Assembly: GCA_958427975.1 (NCBI GenBank)
Contig: CAUAEH010000003.1
Span: forward strand, 1 to 64,000
From: an uncultured Collinsella sp.
GTDB lineage: Bacteria; Actinomycetota; Coriobacteriia; Coriobacteriales; Coriobacteriaceae
Reading direction: 5' to 3'
DNA length: 64,000 nt
Notes under the pieces: generated by a model
Databases searched by the model: none
Told to the model about the DNA's origin: nothing
The model's input: the letters and a program-made list of their open reading frames with translations, nothing else
Position numbers and translations under genes: made by a program
Shown here: positions 33,791 through 42,829 of the stretch, piece after piece
Layout of the letters: every line of letters begins with the position of its first letter
Position numbering within the stretch: position 1 is the first letter of the stretch

Positions 33791-36661
33791 TCACGCTCCC
33801 TGTGCGGCGAGCGCCGCGGTCAGGACGATGCCGGCAATCTTGGCCGCCTTGACGTCGTGCTTGTCGTAATCCTCCAGGGCCACCGAGATGGCAACCGTGG
33901 GTGAATCGTAAGGTGCAAAGCCAACAAACATAGAGTTGACGTTGGTGCCGCCGGTCTCGGCCGAACCAGTCTTGCCGGCAACCTTGACGCCCGGAATCTG
34001 GGCATCGGTGCCGGTACCGGACTGGACGACGGCGAGCATGGCCTGCTTGACCTGATCGGCGGTGGTAGAGCTGACAGCCTGGCCCAGCGAGCGGGACTGC
34101 GTGGTCTTAACCACGGTCCCGTCCGGGGCGAGTATCTGTGACACAAAGAACGGGTCCATGACCACGCCGCTGTTGGCGATAGCGGCAGCGATCACGCAAT
34201 TCTGCATGACGGTGGTCTGCGGGCCAGGCGTGTGGTCCATGCCGACGGGCTGGCCGGCGCCTGCCCAAGCGGTCTCCCACTCGGTCATAAGCGACGGGTC
34301 GGCCATGATGGAGGCCGCGGCGGTAAGGTCCTGACCCAGCTTTTGTCCATAGCCAAAGGCGTTGGCAAACTGTACCAGCGAGTTGGCGCCGACCTCGTTT
34401 GCCACCTGGCCAAAGACGACGTTGGATGACACGGCGAAGGCCTGCTGCAGGCTGATGGTGCCGTAGCTCTCGTTGGCATAGTTGGTGACCGGCGCGTTGC
34501 CGATGTCCATGGAGCCGGGCGCCTGGTACGTGCTGGTAAGGCTGGCGGTGCCGGTTTCGAGCGCCGCGGAGAGTGTGACGACCTTAAAGGTCGAGCCCGG
34601 GGTGTACAGCGCGTCCATGGCACGGTCGTACATGGAGCCGTCCTCGCCGCCGCCCGACTGGAGCAGCGCATCGATGTTGGTGTTGTCGTAGGTGGGCGAG
34701 CTCGCACACGCAAGGACCGCACCGGTGCGCGGATCCATGACCACCACAGCGCCCTTAAAGCCCTTGAGCGCCTGCTCGGCAGCCGTCTGGATGCGCGAGT
34801 CGATGGTGAGCTTGGCGGTATTGCCCGGCTGGGTCTGTCCCGCGAGCGACGCGATGGCGTTGTTCCAGCTGGAGTAATCCTTGGAGCCGGTGAGCGTATC
34901 GTTCATGACGCTCTCGATGCCGGCGGTGCCGTATTGCTGGCTCACGTAGCCCACTACGTGCGCGGCCATGTTGCCGTTGGGGTAGGAACGGGCGTAGGTG
35001 CCGTCCTCCTGTTGCAGCGACTCGGCTAGTGTCACGCCGTCGGACGTGATGATAGAGCCACGCTGGATGTACTTGGAACGGGCGATGGTGTGGTTGTTGG
35101 TCGGCATGTCCTGGTAATCCTTCGCCTTGATGACCTGGACATAGGTGAGGTTGCCGATAAGGATGGCGAACAGCGCCGTAAAGGCAAACACGGCACGAGT
35201 CAGACGGTTGGCAAGTGCAACGCGGCCGAGCACGCCGGACTCTGGCGTGTCGAGCAGGCGACGTCGCATGCGAGAACCCGCGGAGTGGTTGCCGTGGCTG
35301 TAGGAAGGTGCGCTGGCAAAACGCGTACCGGTCGGGGCAGCGGCGGATGCGACCTGGTCATCGGTGATGGCGGCCATGGTGCCGGTGCCGGTGAGCTCGG
35401 CTTCGCGTCCGGTTGCCTCGTCGCCGGCGCGCAGCAGCAGCGCGACGATGATAAAGCTCGCCAGCAGCGAGGAGCCGCCCTGGCTCATAAAGGGCAGGGT
35501 GACGCCGGTCAGCGGAATCAGGCGGGTTACGCCGCCAACGATTAAGAATGCCTGGAAGCTGATGGCCGCCGTAAGGCCGGTCGCGCTAAAGGCGGCAAGG
35601 TCGGACTTGGCGCGGGCGGCCGTGGTGAGGCCACGCACGGCAAAAAGCATAAACAGGATGAGCACGGCGCCGCCGCCCAAAAGGCCCATTTCCTCGCCGA
35701 TGGCCGAGAAGATAAAGTCGGACTCGACGACGGGGATGTTGTTTGCCATGCCGTTGCCAATGCCGACGCCAACCAGGCCGCCGTCAGCCAGCGAGTAAAG
35801 TGACTGTACGATCTGGTAGCCTTGGCCCTGGGCGTCCTTAAACGGATCGACCCAGACCTGAAAGCGCACCTGCACGTGCGACAGGAACTTGTAGGCGCCC
35901 ACGGCTCCAACGGCCAGCAGCGCAAGGCCGATGATGACGTACGAAAAGCGTCCCGTGGCAACATAGAGCATCAGCAAAAAGATGGTGTAGAACAGGACGG
36001 CCGAGCCCAGGTCGCGTTCGAAGACGACGATGAGCAGGCACACGCCCCACACGGCAAACAGCGGCAGCAGCAGGCGGAAGCGCGGAATCTTGAGGCCCAG
36101 GATCTTGCGGTTGGAGATGGAGAGCAGCTCGCGGTTCTCGGCCAGATAGCCTGCCAGGAACAGGACGATGAAGACCTTGGCGAACTCGCCAGGCTGGATG
36201 GTGAAGCCCGCGATGCGAATCCACAGCTTGGAGCCCGAGATCGTGGTGCCGATAAAGATCGGCAGCATCAGCAGGATGATGCCGATAATGCCGAAGGTGT
36301 ACTTGTAGCGCATGACCACATCGAGGTTCTTGACCAGCGCGAGCGTTCCCACCATGAGCGCCACCGAGACAAACAAGATGATGAGCTGCGAGATGGCGAG
36401 GTCGGGGGCCAGGCGTGTCACGAATGTGATGCCGATGCCCGAGAGCACAAAGACGATGGGCAGGATGGCGGGGTCGGCGCCGGGCGCCAGGATGCGCACG
36501 GCGATATGCGCCGCGGCGAAGGCAGCGAACAGGCCGATCGGCACGGCGAGCGTCTCAAAGGAAATCGTGGCACCCGCGGTGAGCACGTACATCGCATAGA
36601 GCAGGATGACGGGGAACGCCGAGGCGATGAGCAAGAGCAGTTCGGTGTTGCGGCGACTCAT
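33791..36661 (-). CDS. SEDS glycosyltransferase (FtsW/RodA) fused to class B PBP
   Basis: 956 residues in one uninterrupted frame from the ATG at 36661 (AAGGGAG 8 nt upstream). Residues about 1-415 form a polytopic SEDS protein (GSKLWIRIAGFTIQPGEFAK, FERDLGSAVLFY, VWVDPFKDAQGQGYQ, FMSQGGSS). A hydrophilic linker of about 80 residues leads to another membrane helix (about 500-520) and a penicillin-binding transpeptidase with SxxK in PGSTFKVV, SxN in SSNVVFG and KTG in AGKTGSAETGG. The two activities polymerise and cross-link peptidoglycan and normally come from adjacent genes. It stands where actinobacteria have separate rodA and pbpA. Confidence 0.94.
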   Translation of the reverse strand: MSRRNTELLLLIASAFPVILLYAMYVLTAGATISFETLAVPIGLFAAFAAAHIAVRILAPGADPAILPIVFVLSGIGITFVTRLAPDLAISQLIILFVSVALMVGTLALVKNLDVVMRYKYTFGIIGIILLMLPIFIGTTISGSKLWIRIAGFTIQPGEFAKVFIVLFLAGYLAENRELLSISNRKILGLKIPRFRLLLPLFAVWGVCLLIVVFERDLGSAVLFYTIFLLMLYVATGRFSYVIIGLALLAVGAVGAYKFLSHVQVRFQVWVDPFKDAQGQGYQIVQSLYSLADGGLVGVGIGNGMANNIPVVESDFIFSAIGEEMGLLGGGAVLILFMLFAVRGLTTAARAKSDLAAFSATGLTAAISFQAFLIVGGVTRLIPLTGVTLPFMSQGGSSLLASFIIVALLLRAGDEATGREAELTGTGTMAAITDDQVASAAAPTGTRFASAPSYSHGNHSAGSRMRRRLLDTPESGVLGRVALANRLTRAVFAFTALFAILIGNLTYVQVIKAKDYQDMPTNNHTIARSKYIQRGSIITSDGVTLAESLQQEDGTYARSYPNGNMAAHVVGYVSQQYGTAGIESVMNDTLTGSKDYSSWNNAIASLAGQTQPGNTAKLTIDSRIQTAAEQALKGFKGAVVVMDPRTGAVLACASSPTYDNTNIDALLQSGGGEDGSMYDRAMDALYTPGSTFKVVTLSAALETGTASLTSTYQAPGSMDIGNAPVTNYANESYGTISLQQAFAVSSNVVFGQVANEVGANSLVQFANAFGYGQKLGQDLTAAASIMADPSLMTEWETAWAGAGQPVGMDHTPGPQTTVMQNCVIAAAIANSGVVMDPFFVSQILAPDGTVVKTTQSRSLGQAVSSTTADQVKQAMLAVVQSGTGTDAQIPGVKVAGKTGSAETGGTNVNSMFVGFAPYDSPTVAISVALEDYDKHDVKAAKIAGIVLTAALAAQGA

Positions 36662-36677
36662 AAGCGGCACTCCCTTT

Positions 36678-38576
36678 CTAATTCTTATCGGAGGCTTCGG
36701 CCTCGGCTGACTGTTCGGCGGTTTTCTCGGAATCTGACTCGGAGGTGGATTCCTGATTGGTGTTGTCGCGAATCGTTTGCGCGTCAATCACCTGACGGGT
36801 CTGCTCCTCGTCAATCTGATGGCGGTACTTGGAAATGGTGTCCTGCGCATCGTCGACACTCGTTTGCGGAATGCCTGCCTTCAGGCGGTTTTGCGTGTCT
36901 TCGGGCAGGTCGGACAGCTTGATGCTGGTTTCGCTCTCGAGCCAGTGGAGCTCGACCCCGAGCGTCTTGCCGGGCAGGCCGCGCCAGACGGCGACATTGC
37001 CGTGGTAGGTTCCCAAGTAATAGGAGCCAGTGACGCCCGTGTATGCCCAGATGCCTGCTACCAGCACAAAGACAAGAGCCAAGATGGCGGCGATGGTGAC
37101 ATTGCGGCGTCGGACGCGTTTTGCCTCGCGCATGACGCCGTCGTCGACCAGGTCGACGACCACCACGGTCACATTGTCGTGGCCGCCGGCGGCGAGCGCC
37201 GCGTCCACCAAGTTGTCGACACAGATCTGTGCGCTCGAGGACTGCGTAGCGATGTTCTCGATATCGCTATCGGGAATCATGCTCGAAAGGCCGTCGGAGC
37301 ACAGGATCAGGCGGTCGCCTTCCTCGATGTGCAGGGTAAAGTGGTCGGCATACATGGCGGGATCCGAGCCCAGCGCGCGGGTGATGACCGAGCGGTTGGG
37401 GTGGACGCGGGCCTCGTCGGCCGTAATCTCGCCGGCATCCACGAGCTCCTCCACGTAGGAGTGGTCGCGGGTCACGCGGATGAGCGTACCCTCGTGGAGC
37501 AGGTAGGCGCGCGAGTCGCCCACGTGGGCGATGGCGAGCGTGTCGTTTTCGATGTAGGCGCAGGTGGCCGTGCATCCCATGCCGGGTTTGCCCAGGCCGT
37601 TGAGGGCGGCCTCGATCACGGCGGCGTTGGCGGCCTCGACGGCTGCGGCCAGGCGCGCGGCGTCGGCGGACTGCGGCGCCGTCTTGGCGATGGTCTCGAC
37701 GGCGATGGAGGATGCCACCTCGCCGGCGGCGTGTCCTCCCATGCCGTCGCACACGCAAAAGAGCGGCGACTGCACCAGATAGGAGTCTTCGTTGTGCGGG
37801 CGTACGCATCCGACGTCGGAACGGGCGCCCCACATAAGCTGCGTGGTGGTGCCGGCGTCGTAGGTCGAGTCGGTCTCGATGCGCTCGTCGGTCAGCGGCT
37901 CAAAGCTCATGGTCGAGCCGGGATCTTTGAGCTTTGCCTCCACGGCGGCGACATCGATTTCGGCGGTGTCGCCGGGGGAGACGGTGTCGGCATCGTTGCC
38001 CGACTCGGCATCGGAGACGTCCGGAAGGCTGAGATCTTCGGTTATGCGGTCGGCGGGATCGCCGTCCTGCTGCGGCTCGACAGCCGTCGGCTCGGGCGTC
38101 GCAAAGTGCGACGGCGCGGGCGTACTCTGGGGTTGAGCGGGGGGCTCGGGAGCTGCGGCGGGCGCGGCAACGGGCTGCTCGACTTCGACAGGCGTTGCGG
38201 ATGCGGGTGCCGCCTCGCTTGCCGGGGCGACGGGGAATACCGGCGCGGCAGGCTCGGGGGCTGCAAACACGGCAGCGCTCTCGTTAATCGCCTCGGCGAC
38301 GGGCTCGGCAAAGTGAGCCGGTTCGGGCGTTGCCTCCGGTTCCGCGGGCTGCTCGGCAGCGTGCGCGCCGATGGGGGCGTCGAGCTGCTCGGTGTCGGCG
38401 TCCTCGTCATCGACGAGCGCCGGATATTCTTGAGTTACATGCGAAAGAGGCAGGGAGAACACGGTGTCCTCGGGCTCCACGGTCGCAGGGCGCGCCGGAG
38501 CGGCATGAGCCGGCGCAGCTGCGGGGGCAGTTGGCGTCTCGGGCATGGTTGCGGACTTGTTCTCCTCGTCGATCAT
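36678..38576 (-). CDS. PP2C-type Ser/Thr phosphatase (PstP/Stp-like)
   Basis: 632 residues. It dephosphorylates the kinases and their targets. A PP2C domain spans about 240-490 (SDVGCVRPHNEDSYLV, CDGMGGHAAGE, VGDSRAYLL, LCSDGLSSM, GHDNVTVVVVD), so the metal-binding aspartates are present. A membrane helix (about 500-522) and an outside segment follow, as in mycobacterial PstP. Unusual: an N-terminal extension of about 235 residues, rich in Ala, Pro and Glu and probably disordered. The start overlaps the FhaB-like stop by 4 nt (ATGA); the SEDS-PBP gene begins 16 bp after its own stop. Confidence 0.93.
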   Translation of the reverse strand: MIDEENKSATMPETPTAPAAAPAHAAPARPATVEPEDTVFSLPLSHVTQEYPALVDDEDADTEQLDAPIGAHAAEQPAEPEATPEPAHFAEPVAEAINESAAVFAAPEPAAPVFPVAPASEAAPASATPVEVEQPVAAPAAAPEPPAQPQSTPAPSHFATPEPTAVEPQQDGDPADRITEDLSLPDVSDAESGNDADTVSPGDTAEIDVAAVEAKLKDPGSTMSFEPLTDERIETDSTYDAGTTTQLMWGARSDVGCVRPHNEDSYLVQSPLFCVCDGMGGHAAGEVASSIAVETIAKTAPQSADAARLAAAVEAANAAVIEAALNGLGKPGMGCTATCAYIENDTLAIAHVGDSRAYLLHEGTLIRVTRDHSYVEELVDAGEITADEARVHPNRSVITRALGSDPAMYADHFTLHIEEGDRLILCSDGLSSMIPDSDIENIATQSSSAQICVDNLVDAALAAGGHDNVTVVVVDLVDDGVMREAKRVRRRNVTIAAILALVFVLVAGIWAYTGVTGSYYLGTYHGNVAVWRGLPGKTLGVELHWLESETSIKLSDLPEDTQNRLKAGIPQTSVDDAQDTISKYRHQIDEEQTRQVIDAQTIRDNTNQESTSESDSEKTAEQSAEAEASDKN

Positions 38577-38989
38577 CGACGGTTCACCTTCATGACCACG
38601 TCGCCAATCTGGACTTCATCGCCCTCGCGCAGCGTTGCGGGCTCCACCAGCTGACGGCCGTTAACGAGCGTGCCGTTCAGCGAGTTGAGGTCTTCGATGA
38701 TGAGTGCCGGGCCCTGCAGCGAAAAGCGTGCGTGCGAGGCCGAGACAAACGGTTCGTTGATGCAGATGTCCGAGGACGGCGAGCGGCCCACGATGACGGG
38801 GCCGAGCATATCTACATGGATGCCACGGATGCCGCGCGGACCCTTGTCCACATCGATCGTCCAGATAGCGGAGTCGCGGCGCTGGCCGCGTACGAGTCCC
38901 ACGCCGGTTTTCATGACGGCGAACAGGAAGATGTAGAGCAGGGCGACCAGGACGATGCGGCCTGCAAAAAGGACGATATCGATGTTCAT
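38573..38989 (-). CDS. FHA protein with N-terminal membrane helix (FhaB-like)
   Basis: 138 residues. One N-terminal helix (about 5-28) anchors a cytosolic forkhead-associated domain (about 60-135: VIVGRSPSSDICINEPFVSASHARFSL, IEDLNSLNGTLVNG) that binds phosphothreonine. FhaB/FipA in mycobacteria has the same plan and links PknA/PknB signalling to FtsZ-FtsQ. It lies between the FhaA-like and PP2C genes, in the usual order. Confidence 0.92.
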   Translation of the reverse strand: MNIDIVLFAGRIVLVALLYIFLFAVMKTGVGLVRGQRRDSAIWTIDVDKGPRGIRGIHVDMLGPVIVGRSPSSDICINEPFVSASHARFSLQGPALIIEDLNSLNGTLVNGRQLVEPATLREGDEVQIGDVVMKVNRR

Positions 38990-38995
38990 AAGCGA

Positions 38996-40006
38996 CTATC
39001 CCCTAAATTCAAAGGTGCTCAGGCCAAACGTCAGCAGATCGCCGTTGCGCAGCGGGCAGCGCGTGATGCGGCGGTTGTTGACGAGCGTGCCGTTGGTGGA
39101 ATTGAGGTCCTCGATCGACCAGTCCGAACCGGTAAAGGTGAGCTGGGCGTGACGGCGCGACACGTTGGGGTCGCGCAGGGCGATGTCCGAAACCGAACGC
39201 TCGCGACCGATGGTCACCTGCGCGGAAGTGATGCTGTGGCTCTCGCCGCTCACTACGTCGACGAGCTGGGCGAGCGGGCGCTGCGGGGCGCGGGTGCTCG
39301 CCATGTTGGAGGCAATACCGGCCGCGGCGCCAAGGCCCACGGCGGCGCCGGTCGCGGCGGCTCCGCCCATACCGGCGAGGGCGTCACGAGAGACGGTCTG
39401 CGGCACGGGGATGGGCGCGGCGGCGGGGTCGGGGACGTTGGGCGCAAAGGGATCGGCCACGGCGAGCGGGTCGGGAGCGACGGCGCGGGGCGTCGGCTGC
39501 TGGGGCATGGCGGCGGGGTGCTGTTGCTGCGGAGCGGCGAATTGCTGCTTGCCGGCGCGGGGAGCGCTGGCGGCGCGGCTTGCGGCCGAGTTGTTCTGGC
39601 CCAGGCCATTCTGGTAGGCGCGCTCTTCCTCGTACAGACGACCGAGCGTGGGGGCATCGACGTTCTCGGCAAAGACCGAGAACTTACCGGCACGCAGCTG
39701 CGGGTCGATCATAAAGCGAACGAGGGGTTCGCCGACAAACACATAGCGGCGCTTTTCGGCCTGTGCTTTCACAAACTCGCGGACTTCGCGCGAAAGCTCG
39801 GGGTAGAACGGGGCGAGCATGGGATCGTCGTCGGCGGCGATCAGGATGGTATAGAGTGCCGGCGCGGTGTTGACGCCGTTGATCACCAGAGTCTGATCCT
39901 CCATGTCGCGAGCGGCCTGCTTGGCAAGCTTCTTAAAGGAGAACGGGGCACGGGTGGCACCGAAGATGCCGGCCACGTGGTCCTCGAAGATGTTCAGGAA
40001 GTTCAC
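38996..40006 (-). CDS. DUF3662-FHA protein (FhaA-like)
   Basis: 336 residues. An N-terminal DUF3662 domain (about 1-120, MNFLNIFEDHVAGIFGATRAPFSF), a Gln/Ala/Pro-rich linker, and a C-terminal FHA domain (about 255-335: ITIGRERSVSDIALRDPNVSRRHAQL, EDLNSTNGTLVNNRR; the first block reads VTIGRERS). FhaA binds the phosphorylated MviN/MurJ-type pseudokinase complex in mycobacteria to regulate lipid II flipping. The 4-nt overlap with the kinase stop shows translational coupling. Confidence 0.92.
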   Translation of the reverse strand: MNFLNIFEDHVAGIFGATRAPFSFKKLAKQAARDMEDQTLVINGVNTAPALYTILIAADDDPMLAPFYPELSREVREFVKAQAEKRRYVFVGEPLVRFMIDPQLRAGKFSVFAENVDAPTLGRLYEEERAYQNGLGQNNSAASRAASAPRAGKQQFAAPQQQHPAAMPQQPTPRAVAPDPLAVADPFAPNVPDPAAAPIPVPQTVSRDALAGMGGAAATGAAVGLGAAAGIASNMASTRAPQRPLAQLVDVVSGESHSITSAQVTIGRERSVSDIALRDPNVSRRHAQLTFTGSDWSIEDLNSTNGTLVNNRRITRCPLRNGDLLTFGLSTFEFRG

Positions 40007-41856
40007 GAAAGATCACTCTCCGTATAGGTTCTTTGGTATCCGAGCAAATATAGGCATATCCCAACAATTATAGAGGATAGGGTTCCCGCAACCGCCGCCT
40101 TGACGACGACCGCGGCCGCAAGGCTGGCAATTTCCATATGGTGTGCAAGACAGAGCGACGCCGCGGAGCCTATTCCGCAGCCGGCGATGGCAGCGATTGC
40201 AGTCAGGTTCGAGCCCTGCTCGGCACGCTTGGCATGGACGTTGAGCAGCAGAGATGTCAGTGCAGCTGTCGCCGCGACAAGCACGACGGCAGCCCAGAAG
40301 AGCATGTCTCCCAGCGCTGCGGCAACATCGCCGAGCCCCAGCACGCCTCCGGCGGAAAGCGCAACCGTAGCCAGGCGGCCAAAAAGCGCGCCCATCCCCG
40401 TGGCGGCCGCGGCGCTTGCCGGGCCGAGCCAAAAGGCCGCGATGCCGGTGGCGACCCCGGCGGCAAGGAGGACGTCGCCCGTTAGACAGCCAAGTGCCAC
40501 CGCGCAGGTGAGCGCAGCGCTCGCGGCGGCCTCGGTGCGGCCCCAGGCGATCCACCAACCGGACATGGTGGCGGCAAAGAGCACCGCGACGGGCAGCATC
40601 GACAGGATGCCCTGCGCCTGCATGGTGGCGTTGGCCATAAGTACCAAAAAGCCCACGGCCGAGATAGCCGAGCCAATCTGCGGGGCCAGGCCGGCGGCCG
40701 CCCCAATCGCGATGGCCGCGGCAATAAGTCCGGGAAGCGCCGCGACGCCTGCCGTCTGCAAGATCAGAAAGCTAAAGGCACCACACGTTAGCGCCGAGAT
40801 GGCGCGCATGGTGTAATCGCGCGCGCGGCTCCATCGCGTGCCGGCCCAGCCGAGCGCGGGGTCGACCTCGATGGCGTCGTCCTCATAGGGCAACGATTCG
40901 ATATCGTCTGCCGTGCGCTCGTCATCCGACAGCTCGCCCACCATCTGCTCCAGGCTGCGACGGCCCTCGCGCACGCTGCCCAAGCCGGCGAGCAGCTGGT
41001 CGCAAAATGCCTCGATGCTGTTGGGGCGGTCTTGCGGCATGGGGGAGAGGGCGCTCATGAGCGCAGCCTCGGCTCCCGGGGGAAAGTGCGGGATGAGCTC
41101 GCTGGGGTAGGTGGCACCGCCGATGATGCGGCCGAGCGAGTCGCCGGGCGTGGCGGCCATAAAGGGGGCGCTGCCGCACAGGCCCTCGTAGATAACACAG
41201 GCGAGGGCAAAGACATCGGCGCGCTCGTCAACCGTGCCAGTCTCGATGTCGAGCTGCTCGGGTGGCATGTAGCCGATGGTGCCGCCGCGCGAGCCGCCAA
41301 AGCCACCGGCAGACGACAGCCGCGCCATGCCAAAGTCGGTGAGCTTTACATTGCCCGAGTGGTCGATGAGCACATTGGCGGGCTTAATATCCAGGTGGAG
41401 CACGCCGTTGCTATGGGCGAAGGCGAGCGCCTGGCCCAGCGCGTCGGCAATTGCCGCGGCCTCGTCAAAGGTGAGCGAATGGCCGTCCACGCGATGCAAA
41501 AAGTCGGCGAGCGACATGCCGTCGACATATTCCATGACTAGGTAGGCATAGGCGGTATCGTGCGTAAAGTCGATAACCTGCACGATATTGGGATGTTGAA
41601 GCATAGCGGCGGTGTGTGCCTCGCGCAGGACATCCATGATGTCGCTGGCGGGCATGCCGGCACCGCCTGTGAGGGGAATGCGCTTAATGGCGACGCGACG
41701 GCGCAGGTGCGTGTCGCGGCAAATCTCGATGGAGCCAAAACCACCGGTCGCAAGCGTCTCGAGCGGCTGGTACCGCTTGAGCAGCTCGCGAGAGCTGGTG
41801 CCCTCCAAGGGAACGTCCGGCGAGAACCGGGCGGTATGTTGCGAGAAAAGCGGCAT
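40003..41856 (-). CDS. Ser/Thr kinase with polytopic membrane domain
   Basis: 617 residues from the ATG at 41856 with GAGGG 8 nt upstream. Kinase domain at about 25-290 (LATGGFGSIEIC, VAIKRIP, HLDIKPANVLID, DFGMARL, GGTIGYMPPEQLD). The canonical HRD is HLD, still with the catalytic Asp. After a short acidic linker the C-terminal 240 residues form about eight to ten hydrophobic segments, unlike PknA, which has one. First gene of the operon, in the place of pknA. The polytopic part could sense membrane or lipid signals; unknown. Confidence 0.92.
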   Translation of the reverse strand: MPLFSQHTARFSPDVPLEGTSSRELLKRYQPLETLATGGFGSIEICRDTHLRRRVAIKRIPLTGGAGMPASDIMDVLREAHTAAMLQHPNIVQVIDFTHDTAYAYLVMEYVDGMSLADFLHRVDGHSLTFDEAAAIADALGQALAFAHSNGVLHLDIKPANVLIDHSGNVKLTDFGMARLSSAGGFGGSRGGTIGYMPPEQLDIETGTVDERADVFALACVIYEGLCGSAPFMAATPGDSLGRIIGGATYPSELIPHFPPGAEAALMSALSPMPQDRPNSIEAFCDQLLAGLGSVREGRRSLEQMVGELSDDERTADDIESLPYEDDAIEVDPALGWAGTRWSRARDYTMRAISALTCGAFSFLILQTAGVAALPGLIAAAIAIGAAAGLAPQIGSAISAVGFLVLMANATMQAQGILSMLPVAVLFAATMSGWWIAWGRTEAAASAALTCAVALGCLTGDVLLAAGVATGIAAFWLGPASAAAATGMGALFGRLATVALSAGGVLGLGDVAAALGDMLFWAAVVLVAATAALTSLLLNVHAKRAEQGSNLTAIAAIAGCGIGSAASLCLAHHMEIASLAAAVVVKAAVAGTLSSIIVGICLYLLGYQRTYTESDLS

Positions 41857-41997
41857 GGCCAACCCTCGTGCGTTTAAAGTTCGTTTGCGAGCGGCGGGCC
41901 GGGGCCAAGCCGTTCGCGGTGGCATAGATGCTGCTAGTGTAGCACGCTCGGGCGCATGGTGAAGGTAGCGGGGCGAGGTGGCCTGTCTGGCTCGGCC

Positions 41998-42714
41998 TTA
42001 GTGCTTCTTCTTGTTCTTCTTCTGCTTGCGCTGTTTGGCCTTTGCGTTCTTGGGCTCGCTTTCCTGCTTGGCCTTGGCAGCGGCCTTCTCGGCCTTCATC
42101 TTCTTACGTTTGGTCTCGATGCGGAGTTTTTTGTTGATGCGCGCCTTGAGGAAGGAGCCAAACTGCTCGGCATCACCACGCACAAAGGTGTCCTTGGGGA
42201 TCGTCACGCCCTGGTCGGCGAACATGGCCACAAAGATGCGTTCGCCGTCGAGTACGTGGTCGAGCTTCTCAAACGGGAAGAACTGCGACTTGCCGCTCTT
42301 GCCCCAGACCATCAGGCCGTCCTCGTTGGCGGCGACGCGGCGGTAACGGCCGCCCATGGACTCGTCTGCCTCGACGGCTTCGATAAAGTCGCGCGCGAGC
42401 GTATGGTGCAGATTTTTGCTCCACCAGGCCAAAAAGGCGCCGAACACGATCAGGACGACGCCGAACTTGATCCAATTGCCGCCGGCCACTAGCATGCCGA
42501 TGCCGATAAGCGCGGCAATCGCAGCGGCGACGTACAGGGAGCCACGGCGCCTGGGCGAGGCGACCAGGCGGGCGAAATCGGTGACGAGGTCGTTTTCGTA
42601 CTGATACTCGTTGAGGTACAGGATGCCGTCATCGGCTGCTGCCTGCGTCTCGAGCGCGACCTCGACCTGGTCGGCTGCTTCGGAGGGAACGAGGTTGCTC
42701 TCTGCGTCTGCCAT
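41998..42714 (-). CDS. YcxB-like membrane protein
   Basis: 238 residues. Two hydrophobic helices (about 61-80 and 84-102) are followed by a cytosolic YcxB-like domain (HHTLARDFIEAVEADESMGGRYRRVAANEDGLMVWGKSGKSQFFPFEKLDHVLDG) and a long Lys/Ala-rich basic tail (about 200-238, ending QRKQKKNKKKH) that may bind RNA or membrane lipids. Function unknown. It is divergent from dnaX; the start at 42714 has only a weak ribosome site. Confidence 0.75.
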   Translation of the reverse strand: MADAESNLVPSEAADQVEVALETQAAADDGILYLNEYQYENDLVTDFARLVASPRRRGSLYVAAAIAALIGIGMLVAGGNWIKFGVVLIVFGAFLAWWSKNLHHTLARDFIEAVEADESMGGRYRRVAANEDGLMVWGKSGKSQFFPFEKLDHVLDGERIFVAMFADQGVTIPKDTFVRGDAEQFGSFLKARINKKLRIETKRKKMKAEKAAAKAKQESEPKNAKAKQRKQKKNKKKH

Positions 42715-42829
42715 GCTCTTTGGACTCCTATCGCGGCGGGCTCGCCGTACGGGTTATTATGAATGCAGTATGCCGTGCGACCGCATGGCCGCCGCGGCAA
42801 CAAGACTCAGTATACCCGGGGGAGCACCC

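Noticed and set aside
42715..42829. Signal recognition particle RNA, often near dnaX
   Set aside because: The gap is short and lacks the conserved SRP RNA apical-loop sequence.
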